Below are positions 1 to 8,718 of a stretch of 64,000 nucleotides of DNA, piece by piece; position 1 is the first letter of the stretch; each line of letters begins with the position of its first letter. The stretch comes from Porticoccaceae bacterium. GTDB taxonomy: Bacteria; Pseudomonadota; Gammaproteobacteria; Pseudomonadales; Porticoccaceae. The stretch is taken from NCBI GenBank assembly GCA_026005035.1, contig BPKH01000006.1:154132-218131 (forward strand), read 5' to 3'. The translations under genes and the position numbers were made by a program. The notes under the pieces are model-generated. The model was not told the origin of the DNA. It did no database searches and was given only the letters and a program-made list of their open reading frames with translations.

Positions 1-833
1 ATGTTGACGGCGCGGCCGAAGCCGCGGTTTTTCAGCACCGGCAGCCCCTGGTCGTGATACATGGCCAACACCGCATCGCCTTGGGCAAGGACCGCGGGGG
101 TGAAGGCGGTGTCGGCGGGCAGCGGCCCGCGGGCGTCGATCCCCCGGGCGCGGGCGCGCGCCAAAGCGGGACCGATCACCTCGAGCTCCTCCCGGCCCAG
201 ATGGCCTCCCTCGCCGGCGTGGGGGTTGAGGCCGAGCACCAGGATGCGCGGTTGGGGGAGGCCGAAGCGCCCCCGCAGATCGCCGTGGAGGATCGCCAAG
301 ACCTCGTCCAGGAGCTCCGGGGTGAGGGCGTCGGGCACCGCCCGCAGGGGAAGGTGGGTGGTGGCGAGCGCCACCCGCAGCTCCGCCGCCGCCAGCATCA
401 TCACCACCCGCCGGGTGCCCGTGCATTGCGCGAGGAACTCGGTGTGGCCGGTGAAGGGCACTCCCGCTTCGTTGATCACCCCCTTGTGGAGGGGGCCGGT
501 CACCAGCGCCGCCCGCCGGCCGCGCAGGCAGTCTTCGACCGCCTGCTCGAGGGCCGCGAGCAGGGCGCGCGCGTTGCGCGGATCGGGTTGCCCCGGCGGC
601 GGCACCGCCGCCAGGGGCACCGGCGAGACGGCCAGCTCGCCGCCCGGCAGGGGCCGCCCCTGGGGCTCGCGCAGCCGCAGGGACAGGCCGAGGCGGCGGG
701 CGCGATCCTCGAGCAGGTGGGGATCGGCGTACGCCACCAGCTCCCAGGGCCAGGGCGCCTGGGCGAGGGCCACCAGGAGGTCGGGGCCGATGCCGGCCGG
801 CTCCCCGGGGGTGACGGCCAGGGCGGGGATCAG
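1..833 (-). CDS. pdxA: 4-hydroxythreonine-4-phosphate dehydrogenase PdxA, C-terminus cut by window edge
   Basis: PdxA oxidises 4-phosphohydroxy-L-threonine with NAD in pyridoxal 5'-phosphate synthesis. The frame stays open for about 277 codons to the left edge; the family is about 330 residues, so roughly the last 50 are missing. Visible family motifs are [11 protein letters not shown] near the N-terminus and [10 protein letters not shown] at the left edge, the latter in the metal-binding region. It follows surA with a short overlap, as in the lptD-surA-pdxA-ksgA order of gammaproteobacteria. No ATG, GTG or TTG lies in frame at the expected start; a CTG at 833-831 directly before the conserved IPALAVTPG segment is the best candidate, so the start is uncertain. 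Confidence 0.93.
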   Translation of the reverse strand, partial: MIPALAVTPGEPAGIGPDLLVALAQAPWPWELVAYADPHLLEDRARRLGLSLRLREPQGRPLPGGELAVSPVPLAAVPPPGQPDPRNARALLAALEQAVEDCLRGRRAALVTGPLHKGVINEAGVPFTGHTEFLAQCTGTRRVVMMLAAAELRVALATTHLPLRAVPDALTPELLDEVLAILHGDLRGRFGLPQPRILVLGLNPHAGEGGHLGREELEVIGPALARARARGIDARGPLPADTAFTPAVLAQGDAVLAMYHDQGLPVLKNRGFGRAVN

Positions 834-2107
834 AGCTTGATCTCCACGTAGGCGCGATCCCGGATCTCGCGCAGCCACAGTTGCAGCTCCTCCTCGTACT
901 TGCGACTGCGCAGGATCGCCTCGGCGCGGGCGCGGCGGAGCTCTTCCGTGAAATCCTGGTTGCGCCGCTCGGTCACCTGGACGATGTGCCAACCGAATCG
1001 GGTGCGGAAAGGATCGGAGACCGCGCCCAGGGGCAACTCCTCCACCACCCGCTCGAACTCGGGCACGAACTTGCCGGGAAAGGACCACCCCAGCTCACCG
1101 CCGCTCCTCGCCGAGCCGAGATCCTCCGAATACTGTTTCGCCAGGGCGGCGAAATCCTCGCCGGCGCGGATCCGCCGGGCGAGCTCGGCCAGCTCCCGGC
1201 GCGTCGCCTCGTCGTCCCGGATCTCGTTGGGCTTGAGCAGGATGTGCCGGACGAAGCTCTGGGTGATCACTTGGGCCTCGCCGCCGCGCCGCTCGTAGAG
1301 CTTGAGGATGTGCACCCCGGCATCGGAGCGCACCGGCTCCGAGACCTGGCCCGGAGCGAGCGCCTCCACCACCGGAATGAACAGGGCGGGCAATTGGGCG
1401 AGGCGCCGCCAGCCGAGGTCGCCCCCTTCGAGCGCGCTCTGGTCGGCGGAGTGGGCGATGGCCAACTGGCGGAAATCGGCGCCCGCGCGCAGCTCAGCAA
1501 TGAGCTCGCGGGCCTTGGCCAGCGTTCGCTCCACCTCGTCGGGTGGGGCGTTGGCCGGCAGGGGCAGGAGGATGTGTCCCAGGTGGACCTCCGGGGAATC
1601 CCACAGGCGGCCCTCCTCGGAGGCGAGAAAATTGTCGATCTCCTGCTCGGTCACCTGGATGCGCCGGTTGACCTGGACCTGCTGCAGGCGGGTGAGCATC
1701 AGCTCGGTCAACAGCTGCTCCCGGATCGCCTCCTCGGACATCCCCTCGGCGCGGGCCCGGGCGAGAAAGGCCTCGGTGGAGGGAAAGCCCTGGCTGCGCG
1801 CCACCTCAGCGAGCGCCTGGTCGAGCTCCGCGTCCGAGATGCGGATCCCGGCGCGCACCGCCATGGCCAGCTGGATCCGCTCGAGGATGAGCCGCTCCAG
1901 GACCTGGGGCGCCAACACTTCGCGGGGCGGCGGCTCGGCGCCCGACTGGCGGATGCGGGCCTCGATGGTGGCGAGCCGCTCCTCGAGCTCGCTGGCCATC
2001 ACCACGTCGTCGTCGACCACCGCCACGATGCGGTCGAGGAGCTGCGCCGCGGCGGAGGGGGCGAGAAGGCCGGGGAGGAAGAGCAGGAGGGCCAAGAGGG
2101 CGCGCAT
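830..2107 (-). CDS. surA: Periplasmic chaperone / peptidyl-prolyl isomerase SurA
   Basis: SurA escorts unfolded outer-membrane proteins across the periplasm to the BAM complex. The 425-residue product, the normal family length, starts with a signal peptide (about residues 1-21, ending APSAAA), then the SurA N-terminal helical domain (to about residue 165) and two parvulin domains. These begin near [10 protein letters not shown] and [10 protein letters not shown]; the second contains the typical [17 protein letters not shown] segment. It lies 3 bases downstream of lptD, whose product is a known SurA client, and overlaps pdxA. No frameshift is seen. Confidence 0.97.
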   Translation of the reverse strand: MRALLALLLFLPGLLAPSAAAQLLDRIVAVVDDDVVMASELEERLATIEARIRQSGAEPPPREVLAPQVLERLILERIQLAMAVRAGIRISDAELDQALAEVARSQGFPSTEAFLARARAEGMSEEAIREQLLTELMLTRLQQVQVNRRIQVTEQEIDNFLASEEGRLWDSPEVHLGHILLPLPANAPPDEVERTLAKARELIAELRAGADFRQLAIAHSADQSALEGGDLGWRRLAQLPALFIPVVEALAPGQVSEPVRSDAGVHILKLYERRGGEAQVITQSFVRHILLKPNEIRDDEATRRELAELARRIRAGEDFAALAKQYSEDLGSARSGGELGWSFPGKFVPEFERVVEELPLGAVSDPFRTRFGWHIVQVTERRNQDFTEELRRARAEAILRSRKYEEELQLWLREIRDRAYVEIKL

Positions 2108-2110
2108 GGT

Positions 2111-4633
2111 TCAATCATCCCGTTCGCGATAGCCGTAAATGCCATCCCGCAGGATGCTCGCCACCCGGTTGCCGGTGCCGGCGAGCCCGCGGAGTTGAAT
2201 TTCGAAAAAGACGCCGTTGTTGTGTTTGAGGTCGCCCGCGCCGGGAACCAAGAGGTCGTTGCGATCCACCCAGCGGCGGGCGATCAGGGCCACGCGGAAG
2301 CAGCACCCAGTGTATTCGACGCCGGCGAACACCTCGAGTTCCTGGTCGCTGTTGAGGTCGTAGTTGTAGCGCCCGAGCAGCGCCCAGGAGGTGCCGATCG
2401 GTTGCACCAGCGAGAGGTCCACCTGGTCGATGTCGGCTCGCAAGGGGGAGTCGCCGCCGAAGGCGAGGGTGGTGCGGCGGGTGTAGCGGTAGCCCAAATT
2501 GTACAGGGTGCCGGCGCCGTCGTCGTAGTGCAGGCCGATGCTGCCCTTGTTGATCCGATCACCGTCGTCGCTGGCGATCAGGTCGGACTGCAGTCGCCAG
2601 TTCGGCGCCACCTGCCCCGACAGCTCCGCGGCGATGTCGGACGATTCGCGCTCGAGCTCCGCCGGCCCGGCGAAGAGGGTCACCCGGCGATCGTCCAGGT
2701 AGCGGCTCTGCCCGATGCTCGCCCGCAACCGCTCCACCCCGCTCGAGGGGTCCAGCAGGCGGGTGGTGAGCCCGAGGGTCACCTTGTGGGTGTCGCCGAT
2801 CCGATCGGCGCCGGAGAAGCGGTCCTCCCGGAACAACTGGGCGTAGCTGAAGGTCAGCTCCGAGGTGTCGAAGGCGGGGATGTCGTCCTGGCGCTCGAAG
2901 GGAGCGTGGACGTAGAACAACCGCGGCTCCAGGGTTTGAAGCCAACCCTCTCCCCAGCCGCGCTCGAAAAAGAGCCCGGCGTCCGCCGACACCACGGGGA
3001 CCAGCACGCGGGGGTTCTCGTCGCGGTGGCCGGCGAGGGGGTCGTCGAGGCGGTAGGCGAGCTGCTTGGCAGTGAAGCGGGGGCGAAAGAAGCCGAACGC
3101 CCACTGCCGATCCCAGGTGAGGGACCAGTCGGCGCGCAGGCGCTGACCGGTGATCGCGGTGCCCCGCACGTCCCGGGTCAGCGCCGTGCCGCTGCCGGGT
3201 CGATCGTCCTCCGGGTGATCGAAGAAGGTGTAGTGCTGGCGCAGCTCGACGAGGAGATCGGTGTCTCCCAGGCGCCAGGCGCCGTTGGCCTCGATGCGCG
3301 GCAGTTGGCGGTACTGTTCGAGCCCGCCCAGGATCAACGTCTCGAATCGCTGGGCGCGCAGCGCCAGGTCCCAGTGGGCCCACCGGTAGCCGAACGCCAG
3401 TTCCTGGTTGAGGTGGCTCGCGCTCGACACCGCCAGCGAGGCGCTGTCGATGTCGCGGAAGTAGTCGGGATCGCTCACGTCGGTGTAATCGAGCCGGGTC
3501 CACCAGGGCCGCCCCGCGCCGCCGCGGTGGTCCAGGTGCGCCGTCCAGCGCTCGCGCCCGCGCGTGCTGCGGTCGTTGTTGCGACCCCCCCGGTCGTCGG
3601 GCAACCAGCCCCCGGAAAGGACCGTGTAGGTGGTCGGCGAGAGGTGGCGGAACTCTGCCTCCGCCATGGCGCCGCGCTCCTGGATGAGGCGCGGCGTGAG
3701 GGTGGCGTCGTAGTTGGGAGCGAGGTTCAGGTAGATCGGCTGGGCGTAATCGAGGCCGTTGTCGTTGCCGGTGAGGATGCTCGGAAAGAGCAACCCCGTG
3801 GCGCGCCGGTCGGAGACGGGAAAGCGGATCCAGGGGGCGTAGAGGATCGGCACCTCGCCCACCTCGAGGCGCACCCCGCGGGCGGTGGCCATGAGCGTCT
3901 CGGTGTCGATCTCCACTTCGCGGGCGCGCAGAAACCAGGTCTCGCGGCCCGGTTCGCAGGTGGTGTAGCGGCCCTCCACCACCCGCAGCACTTCGCTCCC
4001 GCCGGGGCGCTCGAGGAGGGCCGCCTCGCCGCGGCTGCCCGATTCGTGGAAGACGAAGGACACCCCTTGGGCCGCCAAGCCCCGCGCCGCCAGGTCCACT
4101 TCCGCCTCCCGGGCGACCAGCAGAAACCCCGGTTCTCGATAGGTAACCTGCCCCTCTAGGTGGACGCGCCGCCGGGCGCGGTCGACGGTAGCCAGATCGC
4201 TGCGCATCTGGCGGAAGCCTTGGAAGGCCTGAACCTCGCCGCGCAGGATCGCCACCCCGCCGCGCGCTTCACTCTCGTCGGCACTCACCCGAAGCGGGGC
4301 CTCTTCGGGGGGGCGGTCGGCGTCCGGATGGGTCCGGGGCGGCTCCAGGTAGCGACCCCGGCAACTGGCCCGCAGTCCAGAGCGGAGCTCCGGCGGCAGT
4401 TGCTCCGCGGGCACCCAATCGAGGGGAGTGGCCGGAGCCACCCGGGCTGGCTGTTCCCCCGCCAGAGCGGCGCGGGCGGTTGGGGTGGGGGCAGTCGCCG
4501 GCGCGCACAGCCATTCCCCCGCCTCGCTCACGCGGCAGTTCCAGTTTTCGCTCGCGCCCCCTGGGGTGGCCGTCATCAGGGAGATCAGGGCGAGGCAGAT
4601 CGGAGCCCACGGGGGGCGGGGCGGGGCGCGCAT
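2111..4633 (-). CDS. lptD: LPS-assembly outer-membrane protein LptD
   Basis: LptD forms the outer-membrane beta-barrel that, with lipoprotein LptE, inserts lipopolysaccharide into the outer leaflet. The 840-residue protein has an N-terminal hydrophobic signal, an OstA/LptA-like jellyroll domain (about residues 110-300, for example GEVQAFQGFRQMRSD) and a long C-terminal barrel domain with PIYLNLAPNYDATLTPRLIQ, a core family motif. It ends with GYRERDD rather than an aromatic residue, which is common in LptD. It is first in lptD-surA-pdxA and is divergent from amgK across about 100 bases that must hold both promoters. Confidence 0.97.
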   Translation of the reverse strand: MRAPPRPPWAPICLALISLMTATPGGASENWNCRVSEAGEWLCAPATAPTPTARAALAGEQPARVAPATPLDWVPAEQLPPELRSGLRASCRGRYLEPPRTHPDADRPPEEAPLRVSADESEARGGVAILRGEVQAFQGFRQMRSDLATVDRARRRVHLEGQVTYREPGFLLVAREAEVDLAARGLAAQGVSFVFHESGSRGEAALLERPGGSEVLRVVEGRYTTCEPGRETWFLRAREVEIDTETLMATARGVRLEVGEVPILYAPWIRFPVSDRRATGLLFPSILTGNDNGLDYAQPIYLNLAPNYDATLTPRLIQERGAMAEAEFRHLSPTTYTVLSGGWLPDDRGGRNNDRSTRGRERWTAHLDHRGGAGRPWWTRLDYTDVSDPDYFRDIDSASLAVSSASHLNQELAFGYRWAHWDLALRAQRFETLILGGLEQYRQLPRIEANGAWRLGDTDLLVELRQHYTFFDHPEDDRPGSGTALTRDVRGTAITGQRLRADWSLTWDRQWAFGFFRPRFTAKQLAYRLDDPLAGHRDENPRVLVPVVSADAGLFFERGWGEGWLQTLEPRLFYVHAPFERQDDIPAFDTSELTFSYAQLFREDRFSGADRIGDTHKVTLGLTTRLLDPSSGVERLRASIGQSRYLDDRRVTLFAGPAELERESSDIAAELSGQVAPNWRLQSDLIASDDGDRINKGSIGLHYDDGAGTLYNLGYRYTRRTTLAFGGDSPLRADIDQVDLSLVQPIGTSWALLGRYNYDLNSDQELEVFAGVEYTGCCFRVALIARRWVDRNDLLVPGAGDLKHNNGVFFEIQLRGLAGTGNRVASILRDGIYGYRERDD

Positions 4634-4737
4634 GGAGGCAGGAAGAGCTGTCCGTTGGCCGCTCGGGGGGGCATTCTAACAAACCCGCCACCGCCGTTCC
4701 CCTGGCGCTAGAATGGGCCGATCCCGGGAGGAGGGTC

Positions 4738-5772
4738 ATGGATCGCGCCGCTGAACTCGCCGCCTGGTGCCGCGCCTTCCTACCCGCCTGGGCGGCGGGG
4801 GAGCCCGACTGCACCCTCATCCCCTTGCCCGGCGATGCCGGCTTCCGCCGCTACTTCCGCCTTGCCACCCGGCCCTCCCTGATCGCGGTGTTGGCGCCGC
4901 CGGAGCGCGCGGAGCTCGCCGCCTTCGTGGCCAAGGGCGCGGCCCTGGCGGCGGGAGGGGTGCGCGTGCCGCGGCTGTGGGCGGTGGACTTTCGCCGCGG
5001 GTTTCTGCTCCTCGAGGATCTGGGTGAGGAGGACCTGCTCACGCGGCTCGAGAGGGAGGAACCCGAGCCGCTTTACGATCTCGCCGAGGAAGCGCTCCAG
5101 CGCATCCAGGCCCTCTCGCCCGACGCGGGGGTCTTCCCTCCCTACGACCGCGCCGCTCTGGTCGCCGAACTGGACCTCTTTCCGCGCTGGTTTTTGGGGC
5201 GGTTGCTCGACCTGCGGCTCGGCGAAGGGGAGGCGCGCCTGCTGGGGGAGACCTTCGCGCTCCTGGTGCGAGAGGCGCTGAGCCAGCCCCGGGTGGTGGT
5301 GCACCGCGATTTTCACTCGCGCAATCTCCTCCTCGACGCCGAAGGCCGCCTCGGCGTGGTCGACTACCAAGATGCGGTGGTGGGACCGGTGACCTACGAT
5401 CTGGTCTCGCTGTGGCGCGATTGCTATATTCGGTGGCCCCGCGAGCTCGTGTGGCGGCGGGTGGAGCGGTTTTTCGAGGGGCGGCTGGGGCGGTCCGCCG
5501 GCAGCGGGGTGAGTGGGGAGCTGCGCCGGCGCTGGTTCGACCTGATGGGCCTGCAGCGCCACCTCAAGGTGCTCGGGATTTTCGCCCGCCTGTGGCTGCG
5601 GGACGGCAAGCCCCGCTACCTGGACGACCTGCCGCTGGTGTTGCGCTACGTCCTGGAGGTGAGCGGCGAGTATCCCGAGCTCGGGCCTTTCCACCGCTGG
5701 TTGCTGGAGCGGGTGGTGCCGGCGCTGCCGGCCCAGCCGTGGTACCGGGACTGGCAGACGGCAGGAGAATGA
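4738..5772 (+). CDS. amgK: N-acetylmuramate/N-acetylglucosamine kinase AmgK
   Basis: AmgK phosphorylates the anomeric position of MurNAc, the first step of the recycling bypass that returns cell-wall sugars to UDP-MurNAc. The ATG at 4738 follows GGGAGGAGGGTC, a strong ribosome site. The 344-residue protein has an aminoglycoside-phosphotransferase fold: N-lobe with DAGFRRYFRL, catalytic loop VVHRDFHSRNLLLD, and metal-binding GVVDYQDA. It is followed after 4 bases by murU, the partner that uses its product, which makes AmgK a much better call than a general phosphotransferase. Confidence 0.93.
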   Translation: MDRAAELAAWCRAFLPAWAAGEPDCTLIPLPGDAGFRRYFRLATRPSLIAVLAPPERAELAAFVAKGAALAAGGVRVPRLWAVDFRRGFLLLEDLGEEDLLTRLEREEPEPLYDLAEEALQRIQALSPDAGVFPPYDRAALVAELDLFPRWFLGRLLDLRLGEGEARLLGETFALLVREALSQPRVVVHRDFHSRNLLLDAEGRLGVVDYQDAVVGPVTYDLVSLWRDCYIRWPRELVWRRVERFFEGRLGRSAGSGVSGELRRRWFDLMGLQRHLKVLGIFARLWLRDGKPRYLDDLPLVLRYVLEVSGEYPELGPFHRWLLERVVPALPAQPWYRDWQTAGE

Positions 5773-5776
5773 ACCG

Positions 5777-6508
5777 ATGCGCGCGATGATCCTCGCAGCC
5801 GGTCGCGGCGAGCGCCTGCGCCCCCTCACCGAGTCGACGCCGAAGCCCCTCCTGGCGGCGGGCGGCAAGCCCTTGATCCAGTACCACCTGGAGCGCCTCG
5901 CGGCCGCGGGCGTGCGCCAGGTGGTGATCAACGTCTCCTGGCTGGGCGAGCAGATCGAAGCCTTCGTGGGCGACGGCGGGCGCTTCGGCCTCGAGGTCTT
6001 CTGGTCCCGGGAGAGCGAGCCCCTGGAGACGGGTGGTGGCATCCGCCGCGCGCTGCCGCTGCTCGGCCCCGAGCCCTTCCTGGTGGTCAACGGCGACGTC
6101 TGGACCGACTATCCCTTCGCCGAGCTGGTGGCGCGCCCGCTGCCCGAGGCCTTCGACGCCCACCTGGTGCTGGTGCCCAATCCCCCCTTCAAGCTGCAGG
6201 GCGATTTCGACCTGGTGGACGACCTCGTCGCCTTCCCGGAAGGGGAAGGGGGCGCCGCCTTCACCTACAGCGGGATCGGCGTTTTTCGGCCGGAGGTGTT
6301 CGCATTGTTTCCCGCGGCGTCCGAGCGCTTCCCCCTGCGCGACGCCCTGGCGACGAGCGTGCGCGCCCGGGCGGTCTCGGGGGAGCTCTTCCGCGGCCGC
6401 TGGTGGGACGTGGGCACGCCCCAGCGGCTGGAGCTCCTCAACCTGGTTCTCGCCGGCAAACCCATCCCCCCCTCGCGCAAGCCCCGGGTGCGCGCCCTCG
6501 GGGCCTGA
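5777..6508 (+). CDS. murU: N-acetylmuramate-1-phosphate uridylyltransferase MurU
   Basis: MurU joins UTP and MurNAc alpha-1-phosphate to give UDP-MurNAc, bypassing MurA/MurB and conferring intrinsic fosfomycin tolerance in Pseudomonas. The 243-residue product opens with the nucleotidyltransferase signature MILAAGRGERLRPLTESTPKPLL and keeps the metal Asp in VNGDVWTDYPF. A Trp-Trp-Asp near the C-terminus (GRWWDVGTPQRLELLN) is typical of the family. Start ATG is 4 bases after the amgK stop, so the two are cotranscribed. Confidence 0.94.
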   Translation: MRAMILAAGRGERLRPLTESTPKPLLAAGGKPLIQYHLERLAAAGVRQVVINVSWLGEQIEAFVGDGGRFGLEVFWSRESEPLETGGGIRRALPLLGPEPFLVVNGDVWTDYPFAELVARPLPEAFDAHLVLVPNPPFKLQGDFDLVDDLVAFPEGEGGAAFTYSGIGVFRPEVFALFPAASERFPLRDALATSVRARAVSGELFRGRWWDVGTPQRLELLNLVLAGKPIPPSRKPRVRALGA

Positions 6509-6566
6509 CGGCGGCAGGGCCGTGGCGTACAATGGCGCGCCGTTTGCCCCACACCGGGAATCCGCC

Positions 6567-7760
6567 ATGTTCGAACAGCTCAAGCCCCTGCCGCCCGATC
6601 CCATCCTCGGCCTGTCGGCCGCGTTCCGCGCCGATCCGCGCCCCCGCAAGATCGATCTGGGGGTGGGGGTGTACCGCGACGAGGCGGGCCGCACTCCGGT
6701 GATGCGGGCGGTGAAGGAGGCCGAGCGACGCCTCCTGGAGCGGGAAGAGAGCAAGGCCTACATCGCCCAGACGGGGGTGGCCGAGTTCAACGAGGGCATG
6801 TTGCGTTTGGTCCTCGGCCCGTCCCATCCCGCCCTGGCGGCGGGGCGGGCGGCGGCGGTCATGACCCCCGGGGGCACCGGCGCGCTCCGCCTGGCCGCGG
6901 AACTGATTCGCACCGCCAATCCCGACGCCACCCTCTGGGTGGGAGACCCGACCTGGGCCAACCACGTGCCGGTGATGGCCGGCGCCGGGCTGAGGCTGGC
7001 CACCTATCCCTACTATCGGCAGGGCGCCGCCTCGGTCTCGTTCGACGAGATGATGGCCGCCCTGCAACGGGCCCGGTCCGGCGACGCGGTGTTGCTCCAC
7101 GGCTGCTGTCACAACCCCTGCGGCGCCGATCTGGACGAGGAGCAGTGGCGTGCGGTGGCCGAGCTCGCCGAGCGCAAGGGCCTGTTGCCCTTTGTCGACC
7201 TCGCCTACCAGGGTTTTGGGCGGGGGCTCGAGGAGGACGCCTTCGGGGTGCGCCTCCTGGCCGAGCGGCTGCCGGAGGTGGTGGTGGCGACCTCCTGCTC
7301 GAAGAATTTCGGCCTCTACCGGGAGCGCACCGGCGCCGCCTTGGTGGTGGCCCAGAGCGCCGCCGCGGCCGCCGCGGCGGCCTCCCATCTGGCCCAGGTG
7401 GCGCGGACCCTCTACTCCATGCCACCCGCCCACGGCGGGTTGCTCGCCGCCATGGTGCTCGAAGACCCGGCCCTGCGCGAGGACTGGGAAGCGGAACTGG
7501 CCGCCATGCGGTCGCGGATGAACCGGCTGCGCGCCGAGCTGGCCGAGCGGCTCGCCGCCCGCGGTGCGCCGCGGGACTTTTCCTTTATCCGCCGACAGTA
7601 CGGGATGTTTTCCTTCCTCGGCCTCGACGCCGGGCAGATCGCGAGACTGCGCGAGGAATTCGGCATCTACGTGGTGGGCTCGAGCCGCATCAACGTGGCC
7701 GGCCTCAACGAGGCCGACCTGGACTACGTGGTGGAGGCGATCCTCGCGGTGCTGCGCTGA
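6567..7760 (+). CDS. Aromatic/aspartate class I aminotransferase (TyrB/AspC type)
   Basis: A PLP-dependent transaminase, 397 residues, of the AspC/TyrB subgroup that moves amino groups between aspartate or aromatic amino acids and 2-oxoglutarate. The start MFEQLKPLPPDPILGL is nearly invariant in this subgroup. Visible active-site features are HGCCHNPCGADL, the Schiff-base lysine in TSCSKNFGLYRER, and the substrate-carboxylate arginine in GSSRINVAGL near the C-terminus. The upstream open frame extends further left but overlaps murU, so ATG 6567 is chosen. Specificity between aspartate and aromatic substrates cannot be settled from the sequence. Confidence 0.94.
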   Translation: MFEQLKPLPPDPILGLSAAFRADPRPRKIDLGVGVYRDEAGRTPVMRAVKEAERRLLEREESKAYIAQTGVAEFNEGMLRLVLGPSHPALAAGRAAAVMTPGGTGALRLAAELIRTANPDATLWVGDPTWANHVPVMAGAGLRLATYPYYRQGAASVSFDEMMAALQRARSGDAVLLHGCCHNPCGADLDEEQWRAVAELAERKGLLPFVDLAYQGFGRGLEEDAFGVRLLAERLPEVVVATSCSKNFGLYRERTGAALVVAQSAAAAAAAASHLAQVARTLYSMPPAHGGLLAAMVLEDPALREDWEAELAAMRSRMNRLRAELAERLAARGAPRDFSFIRRQYGMFSFLGLDAGQIARLREEFGIYVVGSSRINVAGLNEADLDYVVEAILAVLR

Positions 7761-7776
7761 GGTGTGCGGCCTCAGC
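7756..7776. terminator. Short hairpin between convergent genes
   Basis: GCTGAGG and CCTCAGC form a perfect 7-bp stem with a 7-base loop, covering the stop codons of the aminotransferase and of the opposing HTH gene. There is no T-run on either side, so it is at best a weak or Rho-assisted bidirectional terminator. Confidence 0.4.
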
Positions 7777-8377
7777 CCTTCCGCCGCCGGCGGCGGTTGG
7801 GGGGCGGCGTCGGCCGGTTGGCCTCGAGGAAGTCGAGCCCCAGGTCGAAGCCGCTCTTGACGAAGGCCAAAAGCCGCTCGAACTCGGCTTCGCTCAATTT
7901 CCGGGCGCTCTCCCGGGCGCGGTAGATGGAGACGAAGCGCAGCTCACGCTCCAGGGCCAACACCAGTTGGTCGAGGCCCAGCAGGCGCAGCGCCTGCCAC
8001 AGCCAGGGGGCGTGCTGGCGGCTGAAGTCGAGGACGAAGGTGACCGGGTCGTTGCGCGCGTAGAAGGCCGCCAGGCGCCAGAGGAGGTCGAAGTTGACGG
8101 GCATGCGGCCCTCCTCCACCGCGCGCAGCAGCTCCGGATCCGACAGGTCGATGGCCCGCGCCAGATCCTGGCGGGTGAGCCCGGCGGTCTCGCGCAGGTC
8201 CGCCAGGTAGCGGCCGGCCCGCCCCAGCTGTTCCAGGGCTTCCGGGGTGCGGCGCAGGGCCGCCAGGAGGTCGCCGGAAAGGCCGAGGGCCCGGCTCAGG
8301 GTCGAGCCGGCAAGCCCCGGCAGGCCGGCCAACAGGAGTGCCAGCGGGTGGAGCGCGGACCGCTCCCGCTCGCTCAC
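7772..8377 (-). CDS. Cro/C1-type helix-turn-helix protein
   Basis: A 201-residue soluble protein, probably a transcriptional regulator. Residues about 45-100 resemble an XRE helix-turn-helix: LADLRETAGLTRQDLARAIDLS followed by a recognition-helix-like segment. The rest is helical and ends in a basic tail (PPPNRRRRRKG). The GTG start overlaps the stop of the cytochrome c gene (GTGA), the last of several 4-base overlaps in this operon, so it is translationally coupled to it. Target and ligand are unknown. Confidence 0.7.
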   Translation of the reverse strand: MSERERSALHPLALLLAGLPGLAGSTLSRALGLSGDLLAALRRTPEALEQLGRAGRYLADLRETAGLTRQDLARAIDLSDPELLRAVEEGRMPVNFDLLWRLAAFYARNDPVTFVLDFSRQHAPWLWQALRLLGLDQLVLALERELRFVSIYRARESARKLSEAEFERLLAFVKSGFDLGLDFLEANRPTPPPNRRRRRKG

Positions 8378-8718
8378 CGTTGCCCCCTGGGGCGCTCGAG
8401 CTCGGCGAGCAGGAAGGCGGCCAGATCGCGCCGCTCGGCCTCGTCCAGATGGCGGAAGGCGGGCATCCGCCGGTGGGCGCTGCGGCCGGCGATCCAGTCC
8501 ATGAGCTCGCTTTCCGAGCGGCGCGCGAGCACCGTGGCGGGGATCCGCTCCAGGTACTGGCCGCGCCCGCTGCGCGGGTGGCACTGGCTGCAGTGGGTGG
8601 CGAAAAGGGCGGCGCCGCGCTCGCGGGCCTGTGCCGCGGCGGGGTCCGACGGCGGCGCGCGGTCGCACCCGGCGAGCGCCGCGAGGAGCAGCGCGAGGGC
8701 GCCGCCCGCCCGCCTCAT
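8374..8718 (-). CDS. Small c-type cytochrome lipoprotein
   Basis: A 114-residue monohaem cytochrome. The N-terminus [18 protein letters not shown] is a lipoprotein signal with lipobox LAGC, so it should be anchored in the periplasm. The haem motif CSQCH follows [13 protein letters not shown], and an axial Met is likely in [13 protein letters not shown] 8718 is chosen because it overlaps the dxs stop (ATGA) and directly begins the signal peptide. Partner oxidase or reductase is not evident from the neighbours. Confidence 0.85.
   Translation of the reverse strand: MRRAGGALALLLAALAGCDRAPPSDPAAAQARERGAALFATHCSQCHPRSGRGQYLERIPATVLARRSESELMDWIAGRSAHRRMPAFRHLDEAERRDLAAFLLAELERPRGQR

Noticed and set aside
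881-4159. A 1092-codon open frame antisense to surA and lptD
   Set aside because: GC-rich codon use keeps antisense frames open; its product is Gly/Ala/His-rich with no domain, while both sense genes are full family matches.
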